This document shows, piece after piece, positions 10,780-20,974 of a stretch of DNA of 64,000 nucleotides. Source of the DNA: Apophysomyces variabilis (Eukaryota > Mucoromycota > Mucoromycetes > Mucorales > Mucoraceae); contig MZZL01000392.1 in the NCBI GenBank assembly GCA_002749535.1, positions 63,921-127,920 on the forward strand, given 5' to 3'. A model generated the notes under the pieces. It did no database searches and was not told the DNA's origin. It saw only the letters and a list, made by a program, of their open reading frames with translations. The translations under genes and the position numbers were made by a program. How positions within the stretch are numbered: position 1 is the stretch's first letter; every line of letters starts with the position of its first letter.

Positions 10780-11760
10780 ATGTGTAAAGTAATATCTTGC
10801 AACCAAATGTCATCAAACGAACAAATCTCACGCCAGGTCAGTCTCCTGAGGGATGAGTTTCGTGACCTTGCTTTCAGCCTTCGAGCTGAGAACGCGCAGC
10901 TTCGTCGGCAATTGAGCTCCCTGCAAGAGCAACAAAACCAGGAAGCAATGTCCAGTGCCATGGAATTTAGCGTTCCAGCACCTGTTGCAGAGAGCTCACA
11001 ACGAACAAATGACGCTGAGTTGTCGGTACGTGTATTAAGATGCAGATGCGAAGCATAACTAAAAAGAGCCGAATGTTGATCTGTGAACAGAGGGAGATTC
11101 GTGATTATATCACCGAATTGAACAAGGATAACAGAGGGTACAAATACGATGAGTCTTTTAACTCTGATGCGAACAAATTGGTGGTGTCGCAGCTGAAAAT
11201 GTACCTTCAGCAACGCATGCCGAACAATCGCATTGTGCAAGCGAAGCAAAAGCTTCACAATGTGTTGCGGGACAACTTTCGGAATGTGAAGAAACGGTCT
11301 GCTGTTCTGACAGACAAAAAAAAGGAGATGCAGGTGCGAAAACGGCGCTATCAGCGAGTAACAAAGGTAGCCAAATTCTTTAAGGTTATAAAAACTCAGT
11401 TTTCTTGGGTACTTTAGAAACTGGCCCAGAGAATGGACGCTCTCCTTAAGAACAGAGAAACTCTTGAGGAGCAGTATACATGTGACATAGATCGCCTCCT
11501 TTCACGTGACTGTATGTCCGCGGAAGAGTCCGATGGTGAAGGCAACGCATCATTATGCGTCAAACGCCCGTGCTGGAGGTCAGACCAGGCAAGTTTTGTA
11601 TGACAGCTGATCGTTTCAACTTATAAACTTTTAAAAGGCGAATGAGTGCCTCGAAGCACTAGATGGGCTTTGTCCATCAACAAAGAAGTTCTATACCAAG
11701 CATTTAGAAGAAGTGGAGGCAGAATGCCCCACAGGATTGCCATCTTGGATGTACAAATAA
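10780..11760 (+). CDS. Accessory protein of CMC copy 2 (coiled coil plus basic domain), open frame
   Basis: Four exons join in frame: 10780-11025, 11091-11366, 11418-11588 and 11638-11760, giving 271 aa. Introns are 65, 51 and 49 nt; the third starts with GC instead of GT (GCAAGT...AAAAG), and copy 1 has GT at the same place. The start at 10,780 gives MCKVISCNQMSSNEQ; an internal ATG at 10,807 corresponds better to the start in copy 1. The protein has an N-terminal coiled coil (LRDEFRDLAFSLRAENAQ), a conserved YKYDESFNSDANKL block, a basic KKRSAVLTDKKKEMQVRKRR region, an acidic AEESDGEG segment, and a C-terminal tail ending CPTGLPSWMYK. I do not recognise a named domain. Conservation with copy 1 in every exon shows it is a real element gene. 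A role in DNA binding or regulation of the transposase is inference. Confidence 0.7.
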
Positions 11761-11863
11761 AGTAGGTAAATAAATATTTCTTCGATAACTGTGAAAGTGA
11801 TAATTTATAGCTACACCTATAGACCACAAAAACTTTGAAAAGCAGAATCTTGCTATTAGTTCG

Positions 11864-14800
11864 TCAAATTTGAGAATGATTTTGTAAAGGAATGACGATA
11901 AGATTCTCATCAGAACGACGGGTCTTTTCTTTGGCGATCGCTATGTGCGAATGGATACGATGAATCGGTACGACGCAATGCTCATCTAAAGGACCGAACT
12001 TATCACGCCAAAGCTCAATGCTCTCGTTTTCATATGCTTGTTGACCGGTATATGCTTCGTACCAGCGCACCGTTGCAAAGACATGTGACGTTAACCTGTT
12101 ATTTATGAGGAGTTCGTGTTTGAAGTAGTAGAGAATCTTGCAAGGGTAAGCGCTCGGAATAAGGCTAGATTCTGTTTCAAAAAGAACTTGCACATATAAC
12201 CCTCGTTGGAAACGGCCTTCAGCGCATCGGAACAGTTGACCATGCAATTTTAAAGTGTAAAATTTGCTTATAGTATTACTGACGAGAGTACTTTGCCGAT
12301 TTGCTTGGAGATAATGAACTAGTGTCATGTTTGGATACGCCATTTTGTAGAACCCGATCAAAGAGTGGTAGTGATCAGGACTCATGTGGACCTTTTTGAA
12401 AGATGATGGCAGCACGTTAGGGGGAAGTTGCTCGCACCCAGTGGCATGCCTAACGGTTGTAGACATTTGTACAAAATCAATAGGGTCAAAATTATCCTCT
12501 AACCAAAGCTGAGCAGTTGTTGTACTGGAAGATGGATTATCGATCAGGTCTTTTAACAGGTTAAGCTGATTTTGGTTATTGCCAATCTGCGTTGAAACTT
12601 GTTTGAGAAAATCTATGGAGCGCGTTTGTCCAAGGAATTTGTTTAGAAATGTACTTTCAAAGGAGTCTTTACGGTTTGTGTCCACATCTGCCAGAAGGCC
12701 GTTTATAACGTTCAAGACTGAACACCCAGAAAGCATAAATAGGGCCAAAATCAAGAACACTTTCTCGTAAATGCATGTGCAGATGTTGGTTTGGAGTGAT
12801 TTGCGCATTTGCATATAACCGTTCGTTGCCCTGACAAAAGCGAAGTAGACATTGGTGGGCAGTATTAACCTCATCGATTGTAATGGATGGTTTAACGAGC
12901 AGGCGGCATGCATCAACAAAATGTATCCAGTTTGAGAAATGTTCAGCAGGAAGCACTTTGGATAATATGTAAGGCGAATAAACTAGACACCATGACTTCC
13001 ATTCATCAGCTTTCATATTAAGAAAGTTTTTGGATACTTTTTGTGCGAGCGTCGGAAACTGTGCTGGAGGAAGGACACCGTCGGCAAGCTTTTGCATAGC
13101 TTCAAGCTGTCTTTCTCCAAAATAACCTTCGTTTGCCCACACTTCTGTCATTCGTTTGGCGGTGCCCAGAAACAAGTTATGCATTGGGTCTACGATTGTA
13201 AATCTTACGGCATTAAAAGTAAGGAAGGTCATGCAGTGCACTCCTTCGTGTTCCTGTAGTCTCTTCTAATTTCTTCCGCTCAGCTTCTGTGGATGCACAT
13301 CGCCAACTCTCAGTATGTCGAAGGTTATCTTCTCTTGTTCGCGGGATCCCACTGTCCACGTCAAACCCTGAGTAACCTATGGATGACGTGCCGGGAATCA
13401 CGCTGAACTGCCGATTACACCAGTGATATCCACGGGTACTTGAATGCGAGGTAAAGCCATTAGTTTTTCTTGCCGCTGGAATGTCACATGCACTCATACA
13501 CAATGCAGCGCGTACAGTAATCTGTTCTTGATAGCGGTAAGTGGTCATCCTGACACCAAGATACAACGCGTTCAACTCTTCCACTAAAGGTTTCAAGTAG
13601 TTGTTCATTTCATATGTGCTTGGTTCAGTTGGCCCTGGGATAACACCGACTAGAATAATGTTGTGAGGGTTAAAGCGCTCACTGCGAGGTAAGCTGTTGA
13701 TAGCAATGTATATAGCTCTACAAGAATATTGGGAACCGTGGAAAGGCTTAAACCAATCGACATTCATGGAGAGAAGCAAAGATCTCTGACGATCTACAAA
13801 TGGGTCCTGATGTTCATTAAGTATGGACCGCCAAACTGCACCATCGTATATATGTGACAACGTGTTTTCAACTGCAGTACGACGTTGCCATTGTTTAATT
13901 TTCTCTTCAAATTTGGTCTTTGAAAGAACATGCGCAAGTTGTCCGTGAGAGAATTGTAGAGGAATTCTTTGCATGGTGACGATGTCAATAGGCTCCCATT
14001 CGAGGTAGATTTAAAGAGCGGCTGATCACAAGTCTTGTTACGCTCTCTTTCCTGCGGATGATTAGGGAAGCGGACGAATGTGCACTTATTAGGTGCATCT
14101 TGAGGGAGGTAAAGAGTGTGACATCTTTGGCACATCACATGTTTTTGCAAATGGCTAGTCAAATAATTGAATCCAGCCTGTTGACGGAAGCTTTCGATAG
14201 TGGATGGAAACTGAAAATTTTGACCGAACGCATAAAGAAGCTTATTAAGGAAACGGATTAAAACAGCCATGCCTCTTCCGACAACGAAGAACAACTGAAA
14301 ATAAATTAGGAAGAGTGCAATGAAGCCAAATGGTTCAGCAAAATTCACTTCACAATAAAAAAACGGTGAGTGTCTTATTCGAACTTAATAAGGGAAACGC
14401 TACCTGTTGGTGCCGCTCCTGTTTGCGTTTCAGTTTCGCTCTCTGCGAGATCTTCTTCATCCATATATTCAAAATCAGAAACTTCGCCAAATTCAAGTTC
14501 CTGTACAACATCAAGTTGTTCTCTTTCATTCTCATAATCGGTGTCAAGATCGACATCATCTTCATTGTCATCGTCGGGCAATTCAAACTCTAACAATTAT
14601 ATGTTATTATTCGTTCATTGACGAATTTCTTAACGTAAAACTGCTATTTATTCAGCACATACCATTATCAATGTCCATGCTATCGTAAGCGACTGAACTG
14701 CCTACATCCGCATTCACAACATGCATTTCTTTAGCTGATGAGGAAAATAGTTAGATTCCAAATACATCAGCGAATGTTCTCTGCATATACCAGCAAAAGC

Positions 14801-14926
14801 AGCTGCTATGTGATCCTTTCGTTCATGTTGACTTTTTATTCTCTGGGTTACAAAACAATAATCTCTATCATAATTGCGATGTCTGCAATTAGAGCATCGG
14901 CATTTAACCAAAGGATTAGACGGCAT
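11864..14926 (-). pseudogene. CMC/Plavaka-type transposase, copy 2, frameshifted
   Basis: The N-terminus MPSNPLVKCRCSNCRHRN (14,926) is a CxCxxC knuckle. An acidic exon follows (about 14,596-14,400), then the hydrophobic FGFIALFLIYFQLFFVV segment, CQRCHTLYLPQDAPNK, DWFKPFHGSQYSC, NLPRSERF, GVIPGPTEPSTYE, CDIPAARK and MHNLFLGTAKRM. The last motif has the intact CGA that is TGA in copy 1. The frame shifts near 13,900 (EEKIKQW region), near 13,225 (LHDLPYF has one extra T) and near 12,720 (VFSLERY region). The frame then runs to the end at 11,864. The breaks differ from those of copy 1, so the two copies decayed independently. The catalytic superfamily assignment is by motif recognition. Confidence 0.8.
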
Positions 14927-14959
14927 GAGCAATGGTAAGAAAACAATAAAAGAGTATAA

Positions 14960-15089
14960 ATAGCATTTTGCTGCAGTAACTTAATTATATGGTAATAGCT
15001 TTTGGGGGGAGTAGAAGGAGAGCAGGAGAAAAGTAGGAGATTCTACTCCCTGGGTAGAAAGCGGGTAGAATCACCCTTCTGCCGCAGTG
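14960..15089. repeat. Right terminus and subterminal motifs of CMC copy 2
   Basis: The text TGCTGCAGTAACTTAATTATAT matches the corresponding stretch of the other two right ends (GCTGCGGTAACTTATTTTAT near 5440; GCTGTGGTAACTTAATTTT near 10,160). It is followed by GATTCTACTCC, GGGTAGAAAGCGGGTAGAAT and the terminus GCCGCAGTG. Confidence 0.7.
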
Positions 15090-17174
15090 TAGAGAAGTAA
15101 AAGGCGCGATGCTGAAAAGCATCGTTCAGATGGCGTTGACGTTGCTGGAACAGCTAAATATTGTGCCGCCATGTTAGCAAGATTTGGCCATCGATGCGAC
15201 TGCATCTGCCAGTATACCAATTCCAAGGCTTTGTTACCTCCTGTAGTAGGGAGCGCAGATTTTCTCTGAAATGTAATCAGTTAGCTCGTCTGACATATTC
15301 GGCATTCCGTACAAGTCATAAAGCTCCTTCATCTTTTCGTCAACCACAGCTTCGGCCTCTCCTCTTTTCGGAAACGGGACCAAGTGTCCTTCACCATGTT
15401 CTGGCTAAGGACCTGCCATTCTTCCTCCCAACCACTTCGATACCACCATGAGAACTTCATACGTGGGTCCATTGCGCTGGCAACTGCGTAGACGTGCGTA
15501 TTATCCGTTTTGCAGTAATACTTTTGCAGCTTTTTTAATCCAATCCCGGCAGCGTTTCGCAATTGCGTATAGTTTTGAGTATCAGCTGCGAAATCTTCCA
15601 GCGAGTCCATGAACTTATTGTAAAATAAGATGCTTGTATTGATCGTTGCATGGGATTTGCTTGCAAAGAGACGTTCGGTCATGACATCAAACATATGGAG
15701 TAGATTCTTCACTTGATCAATGCATGTCCATTCGTGGTCCGTAAGTTTATAGTGATTCAGCTCTGGCAAACTGGAACACATTGCCATGTAAGCATTCTTC
15801 AAAACTACCGTACGAGCAAGTATTTGGAACGTCGAACTTCAACGGGTACGAACATCGCTTATAAGTATGAGGTCGGGGCACTTTTCATTTAATTGAATCA
15901 CACTTGAATTTTTCAATCCGTTGGGGTGAGGATCTGGTAAGTAGTTATTTAGCGAAGACAAAAAATGAATGCGCGTTTGTACCTTATCTTGTCAATGCCT
16001 TTTCGCAGTTCAATGATGACATTTGTCTCCATGGATTCGCGTTCATTATCAAGTTCGTCCTCAGTTTCTGGTGCTTGTGCTGATAGGCCGATTTTCAGTA
16101 TGTCTTGGACAGCCAAGTTTATAATATGACCCAAGCAACGTATATGATGCAACTCTGCTTGGAAAGGCTAGTTTTGCAAGAGATTATAAGTATACAGGAA
16201 TTATATGATTAATTTAATTACCCATCCATTTTCTATAGCGCGTGTTTCTATGACCTGTGTCATCTTTAGCATGTTTGACGCATTATCGCTGGTTATAGTA
16301 AAGAGATTTTCGCACAGATCAAACTCTCCAAGGATTGTTAAGAATGCTTCCGCCAGATTTTCTCCAGTATGTGGACCGCTCAAAGGCTCAAATCCCAACC
16401 GTAATTCTTGCATCGTCCAAGTTGATGTGGAAATCCAATGACTTGTAACCCAAGGAATTCTTGACGAAAAGGATTTGTCCAAGAGTCAACGGTACAGGAT
16501 ATTATTGGTATTTTGCTCCACAAAGCGGCAACCTTGTCCTTATAACGGAAATACTGCTCTCTGGTCTATTTCTCTGTAAGTTAAACATGTATGGATAAGA
16601 TGGAAATAAAAACATTTTTGGTAACTCTGTCTGCCGACGGAAGCTTCACCAAATCAACCGTTGGTGCTGACTGTGCCATTTCAAGTAATGTGTGTAGTTC
16701 CTCGTTTTCGGTGATATTGAATGGTAGCTTAGCCTTCACAAGGAATTTGACAAATTGCTCATGAAACTGCACTTTGTCGAAAGTTTGAGGTCGTTTTGTG
16801 CCAATTAGAAACTTGTCGAGAGCACCAAGAACCCGTTTATTTTTGCCTGCATGAGGGCCATGATCCTTGGTGACATCGTGCCTGACGCGTAAATGTTTAA
16901 GTAGTCCAGATGTGCACGACTGGTTTGCTGCAAAATGCTTGCCACCACATCCAGGAAGAAGGCATCGAATCCGGCTTTTCCCATCTTTATCGACAAACCG
17001 CTCGCCATACTTGAATTTTAAAATCCAACTACCCTTGGCCTCGTCATTATCAATGTCAGTTGAAACAGATCCTTGAGACTGTGTATCCAGCATGAAGAAT
17101 CCAGATTCCCCTAGGTCAGTGCCCGAAGCCGTAGAGTCTAACGACATCACAGATGACTCTCGTGCTATCGACAT
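15090..17174 (-). pseudogene. hAT superfamily transposase with BED zinc finger, cut by CMC copy 2
   Basis: The likely start is MSIARESSVMSLDSTAS at 17,174. A BED-type zinc finger follows (RCLLPGCGGKHFA...SGLLKHLRVRH; two Cys and two His), then a basic linker. The RNase H-like core shows WISTSTWTMQELRLGFEPL, GPHTGENLAEAFL and ITSDNASNM (16,482-16,250), then HIRCLGHIINLAVQ (16,150). The insertion domain region lies at 15,802-15,450. The dimerisation block reads RWPNLANMAAQYLAVPATST then PSERCFSASR, and stops at 15,090 exactly where CMC copy 2 begins. Reading frame changes between the blocks reflect introns, mutations or both. Family placement is secure from the PSERCFSA and LGHIINLAVQ motifs. 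The missing C-terminal end must lie left of the window. It would have catalysed hairpin-type cut-and-paste transposition. Confidence 0.82.
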
Positions 17175-18790
17175 ACGTTCTGTCACTGGCTGCTGACAAA
17201 GGTTAATCGAGACAGGGTACAATAAACGATAGTAGTTTTACCCTATCCGAGAGAGCACCTCGAGGATCTCTGGAAGATTCACCGCGTTCAAAAACCATCA
17301 TAAGTGTCCAAAAATCGTATTGAAAAAGATATTGACCTTTTATTGTAGGAGACTTCTCAGTATTTATACTATTTGTCAATTCGGCTTTTTGACAATTAAA
17401 GTACTTAAAAGGTTGACAGCTTTGCTTCAAACGATAATACGGCCTGTCTTTCTAAAAGAGGAGCAAGGCCGATGATCTCATTGAACAGATCCTACAGCTA
17501 TCCATTTTGGGTAACTTCTAAGGCCTTTTGCTGCTACTACGCGAAGCCAAACCAGGGATACAGTACGTACGTCATTTCACTTACCATGTCCAGCGCATAC
17601 CATTTGCCTGATTTACGACCATCTCCATAGAAATTCATAATGACAAAATGCTCATTTCATCATCTGAATGAATTAGTAGAGCACAAAACCAAGGCTCATC
17701 TTAGCCAATTGAAATGAGTGAAATGCCAAGCTAATCTCAATGTAAAACAGTTTTTGAACTACGATGACTATATTTTCTACAAAAGATATTCTCTTTTCAC
17801 AATAACCACATTATATACAGGTTTTATTCTCCTTGGCTTCCAGTAAAAAGGTTTCTATTTAGTCTTTTTCTTGTTTTCCAAGCTTTAGTTTGATTAGCTC
17901 GGTTCGGTTCGGTTCGGTTCCTTCACTATAACGGTCGATTCGGTTCCACCGAAGAATCGAGAAGAACCGAACCGTACTGAACCCTAGGGGGAGCAGGGGT
18001 GGAAGGGCGCAACCGACCGACTGTTCCATATACTTGGACCCGATTGTTTGGTTAGAACAAGGAGATAACATGGACCCGTCTATACGGCGGGGCTCGAGCA
18101 TGCGATCACAGGTTTTACAGTCTCATATACAGCCTTTTTACACTGTGAAGAGGTCTGGTTTTGCTTTGACCTCCTTCGGCATCCCGGTGTACAAAGTCTC
18201 CTGTTGTTGCCCCTTTTTCGGCGCCTCTGCATCTTTGTTTACATGCCCCTGATCTCTTTCGTTGTTGCCAAATGCAAATCTTGCATCAGGAATATTTGTC
18301 CTATCTCCCGATTGGTATCGCTTTTTCTAAATGCGCATCCTTAAATTATCCTCCTTAGCCGCCCCACACAAGAGACTGTATAACTTCGCACGCTTCTGAC
18401 TCGCTCCATCTTAGCGTCGCCTTGTCCATCAATCTATCTACGCCCATCGATCATTCTTGTACCTGCGTCAAGTTTCTCAAGAATCTACTGTACGTCTTGT
18501 TTGCTCTGTCTTCTCCTACCCTAAGCTATTATTTGAAGGGATTTCTTTCCTTGAATTTCAGTTCAACACGGAAAGTGATAGCAGTTTTCATTTCCCTCCT
18601 TTTCTGCCTATCCTATATACTGGCAAAGGGAAGACAAGATGGTCGTGAGAGAACATACCCCCTGGAAATCACACTAATCTCACTCACTAACATCTCTCCC
18701 CCTGAACTTTATGCTGGCTATTATTAACACTCTGTCAAACAGGATAGAAGGTGGGGCCATCAGATGATTGTCGGCAATACCTTTTAGTAT
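17175..18790. other. Repeat-flank and intergenic stretch with a GGTTC pentanucleotide run
   Basis: I find no supportable gene. At 17,901-17,920 the pentamer GGTTC is repeated four times, and about 45 bp later GAACCGAACCG occurs in inverse orientation, so the stretch can form a hairpin. Part of the first few hundred bases may be the 5' side of the hAT element. Positions about 18,360-18,700 have a C/T-rich character seen in leaders in this genome, but no good reading frame follows. Confidence 0.5.
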
Positions 18791-18798
18791 GAAATTAG

Positions 18799-18807
18799 TA
18801 TAAATAA
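18799..18807 (+). promoter_or_regulatory. TATA box of the small secreted protein gene
   Basis: TATAAATAA lies about 165 bp upstream of the ATG at 18,971. It is followed by a C/A-rich leader lacking upstream ATGs close to the start, as in other genes of the window. Confidence 0.5.
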
Positions 18808-18970
18808 CGGGAAGGGAACAACGTCTAGAACATTCACATCCAGCATTTGCTACTGACCTCAGCACAACCCTCCAGCTTACCATTTCTTTCAAACTGTTGT
18901 AAACCCACCACCTCCAAGCTTTCGTATTACAGATCAACCAATTTCTTGCAACACCAACAACACTACCATC

Positions 18971-19333
18971 ATGCGTTTGCCTTTCTTCATCACCGTCGGG
19001 CTGCTCTCCTTGTCTGCATCTATGGGAAGCTGTACGGCAATCGGGGGCGATGCTCTAGCCAAACGATCTGCGTGTGACTATGCTGGGTATATCGATGTTT
19101 TCTTCGATGTAGGCCTCGATGGTGACAGATTTGCCAAGTGCCTGAACGTCCCGATTAACAATTGGTCTGGATCGTCTACTCCTGGCGACTTTGCTTGGTG
19201 CCGCAAGGAACTAACCCGCTGCAGCCAGAGTAATCCCTCGCACGTCTCTGGCATATGCGTTCGCGGCAACAAATTCTGCGCAGCAGCTCAGAACTACTGT
19301 AGTACCCTAGGGGGTCAATTTTCATGCAATTAG
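18971..19333 (+). CDS. Small secreted cysteine-rich protein with Kex2-type propeptide
   Basis: A single exon encodes 120 aa. Residues 1-19 (MRLPFFITVGLLSLSASMG) form a good signal peptide. A short propeptide ends in a dibasic KR at residues 31-32, a typical Kex2 site. The remaining 88 residues start SACDYAGYIDVFFDVG and contain eight cysteines, an even number fit for four disulfides, ending QFSCN. It would enter the secretory pathway and be released or wall-bound. I do not recognise the family. It does not show the paired-Cys pattern of hydrophobins (no CC doublets), nor an obvious enzyme motif. It lies alone between repeats, which is common for fungal effector-like genes, but an effector role is only a possibility. 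A TATA box is present upstream at 18,799. Confidence 0.75.
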   Translation: MRLPFFITVGLLSLSASMGSCTAIGGDALAKRSACDYAGYIDVFFDVGLDGDRFAKCLNVPINNWSGSSTPGDFAWCRKELTRCSQSNPSHVSGICVRGNKFCAAAQNYCSTLGGQFSCN

Positions 19334-19920
19334 CAACCCAGAAACACAACATTGAACGAGAATTGTAGGTTCAATCAATAGCCATTTTTATTGTAACCAC
19401 AAATCATGTTGTTGTGGAGGTTAAATGAGGTGTAAGATGAAAGGGGTCTGAGAGGAGCCACGATTCAAATGTAAGCAGTCAGACAAAATTGGAAAAAGCT
19501 TGGTTCAATAAGCATCATAAAATTATGTGTCTGTGTATTTGCCTTTCTTTTTTGCGGTGTATTTGGCGCTGTGTGACTTACTTGTTCACATGTTGTGAGA
19601 TAGCTAAAAGGGACGTAGCGGGCAAAGCAATCCATCTTACTTTCTCTCATGATTTTCTTCTCCAAGGGCGTCAAGGAACGTGCTCTCGTGCTATACGAGA
19701 TAGATGGCATGGGTCCTGCGTCTCTTTGGACAGTTTTAGTGTGCTCATACCAGAGTGTCGAGCGATGAGCGAGTAAGAAATGTATCATACAAGACTTTTT
19801 TGTATCGAGAGTGAGCGCCAGTTTCATGGTATTCAATCCTTCCCCTAGTTATGTGTATTATTGATAAAGAAACCCCTCGACACTGGCTCTGTCCATCCAT
19901 GATATCCCTCTCAGCTGAAG
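19334..19920. other. Downstream region of the secreted-protein gene, nothing identified
   Basis: No coding signal is convincing on either strand. Open frames such as 19,489-19,776 have no start context, no splice support and no recognisable motif. Confidence 0.4.
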
Positions 19921-19926
19921 ACTGGA

Positions 19927-20110
19927 TGGTGCTATGAGTGCCCATGGTTTCTAAATATTATTGCGCTACGCCCTGAACAGAAAAATGTATATCAGTAACA
20001 AAATTTTCACAATTTCATTGGATAATTTTTCAAAATTCGCTCTCCGAAGCTTTAAACAATTTTGGGCGGAACCTTCAAAGTTGTGAAATAAATCTGTGAC
20101 TTCGTGAATT
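19927..20110 (-). repeat. Fragment of the element also present at 31,985-32,160
   Basis: The stretch from TGCTATGAGTGCCCATGG through TTGCGCTACGCCCTGAACAG and CAAAATTCGCTCTCCGAA to CAATTTTGGGCGGAA matches 31,989-32,145 closely, including the start codon context of the transposase-like gene there. Only the 5' part is present, so it is a truncated copy. Confidence 0.75.
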
Positions 20111-20240
20111 AGCAACCAAAAATCCAGTACTGTAGACAAACAGTCACATATATAACATAGTCACGGTGATGCAATGGCTAGCCAACAGTTTTTCGTGACT
20201 GTTTTTAAAATTTTCAAAGATATAAAAAGTGGTGCGTTTT

Positions 20241-20970
20241 TGTTGCCTTCGCGGCTCTGTTGCCTTTGCGGCTCTGTTGCCTTTGCGGCTCTGTTGCCTT
20301 TGCGGCTCTGTTGCCTTTGCGGCTCTGTTGCCTTTGCGGCTCTGTTGCCTTTGCGGCTCTGTTGCCTTTGCGGCTCTGTTGCCTTTGCGGCTCTGTTGCC
20401 TTTGCGGCTCTGTTGCCTTTGCGGCTCTGTTGCCTTTGCGGCTCTGTTGCCTTTGCGGCTCTGTTGCCTTTGCGGCTCTGTTGCCTTTGCGGCTCTGTTG
20501 CCTTTGCGGCTCTGTTGCCTTTGCGGCTCTGTTGCCTTTGCGGCTCTGTTGCCTTTGCGGCTCTGTTGCCTTTGCGGCTCTGTTGCCTTTGCGGCTCTGT
20601 TGCCTTTGCGGCTCTGTTGCCTTTGCGGCTCTGTTGCCTTTGCGGCTCTGTTGCCTTTGCGGCTCTGTTGCCTTTGCGGCTCTGTTGCCTTTGCGGCTCT
20701 GTTGCCTTTGCGGCTCTGTTGCCTTTGCGGCTCTGTTGCCTTTGCGGCTCTGTTGCCTTTGCGGCTCTGTTGCCTTTGCGGCTCTGTTGCCTTTGCGGCT
20801 CTGTTGCCTTTGCGGCTCTGTTGCCTTTGCGGCTCTGTTGCCTTTGCGGCTCTGTTGCCTTTGCGGCTCTGTTGCCTTTGCGGCTCTGTTGCCTTTGCGG
20901 CTCTGTTGCCTTTGCGGCTCTGTTGCCTTTGCGGCTCTGTTGCCTTTGCGGCTCTGTTGCCTTTGCGGCT
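20241..20970. repeat. 17-bp minisatellite, about 43 almost perfect copies
   Basis: The unit TTGCCTTTGCGGCTCTG is repeated head to tail for about 730 bp. The first copy has one C for T change (TTGCCTTCGCGG); the rest look identical. Because 17 is not a multiple of three, all three plus-strand frames read the same 17-residue cycle LRLCCLCGSVAFAALLP in different phase. The minus strand also has no stop in any frame. The long open frames over it (for example 20,174-20,980) are a consequence of the repeat, not evidence for a protein. GC skew and homogeneity suggest recent expansion. Length may be collapsed or expanded in the assembly. Confidence 0.95.
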
Positions 20971-20974
20971 TTTT

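Larger units (their letters stand above)
10328..15089. mobile_element. CMC (Plavaka-like) transposon, copy 2, left end outside the window
   Basis: This is a second member of the family at 1-5605 with the same convergent gene pair: accessory gene 10,780-11,760 (+) and transposase 14,926-11,864 (-), whose ends are only about 100 bp apart. The right end is ...CTTCTGCCGCAGTG at 15,089, preceded by GATTCTACTCC and GGGTAGAATCACCC motifs. Immediately after 15,089 the C-terminal coding sequence of a hAT transposase begins on the minus strand, so this copy landed in a hAT element. The accessory gene is open; the transposase has several frameshifts. Confidence 0.82.

Noticed and set aside
12579..14593. 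Plus-strand ORFs within CMC copy 2
   Set aside because: They are antisense to the recognised transposase and carry no motif.
17901..17975. Possible telomere-like or regulatory array at GGTTCGGTTC
   Set aside because: Only four units and an inverted neighbour; not a telomere motif and no link to a gene.
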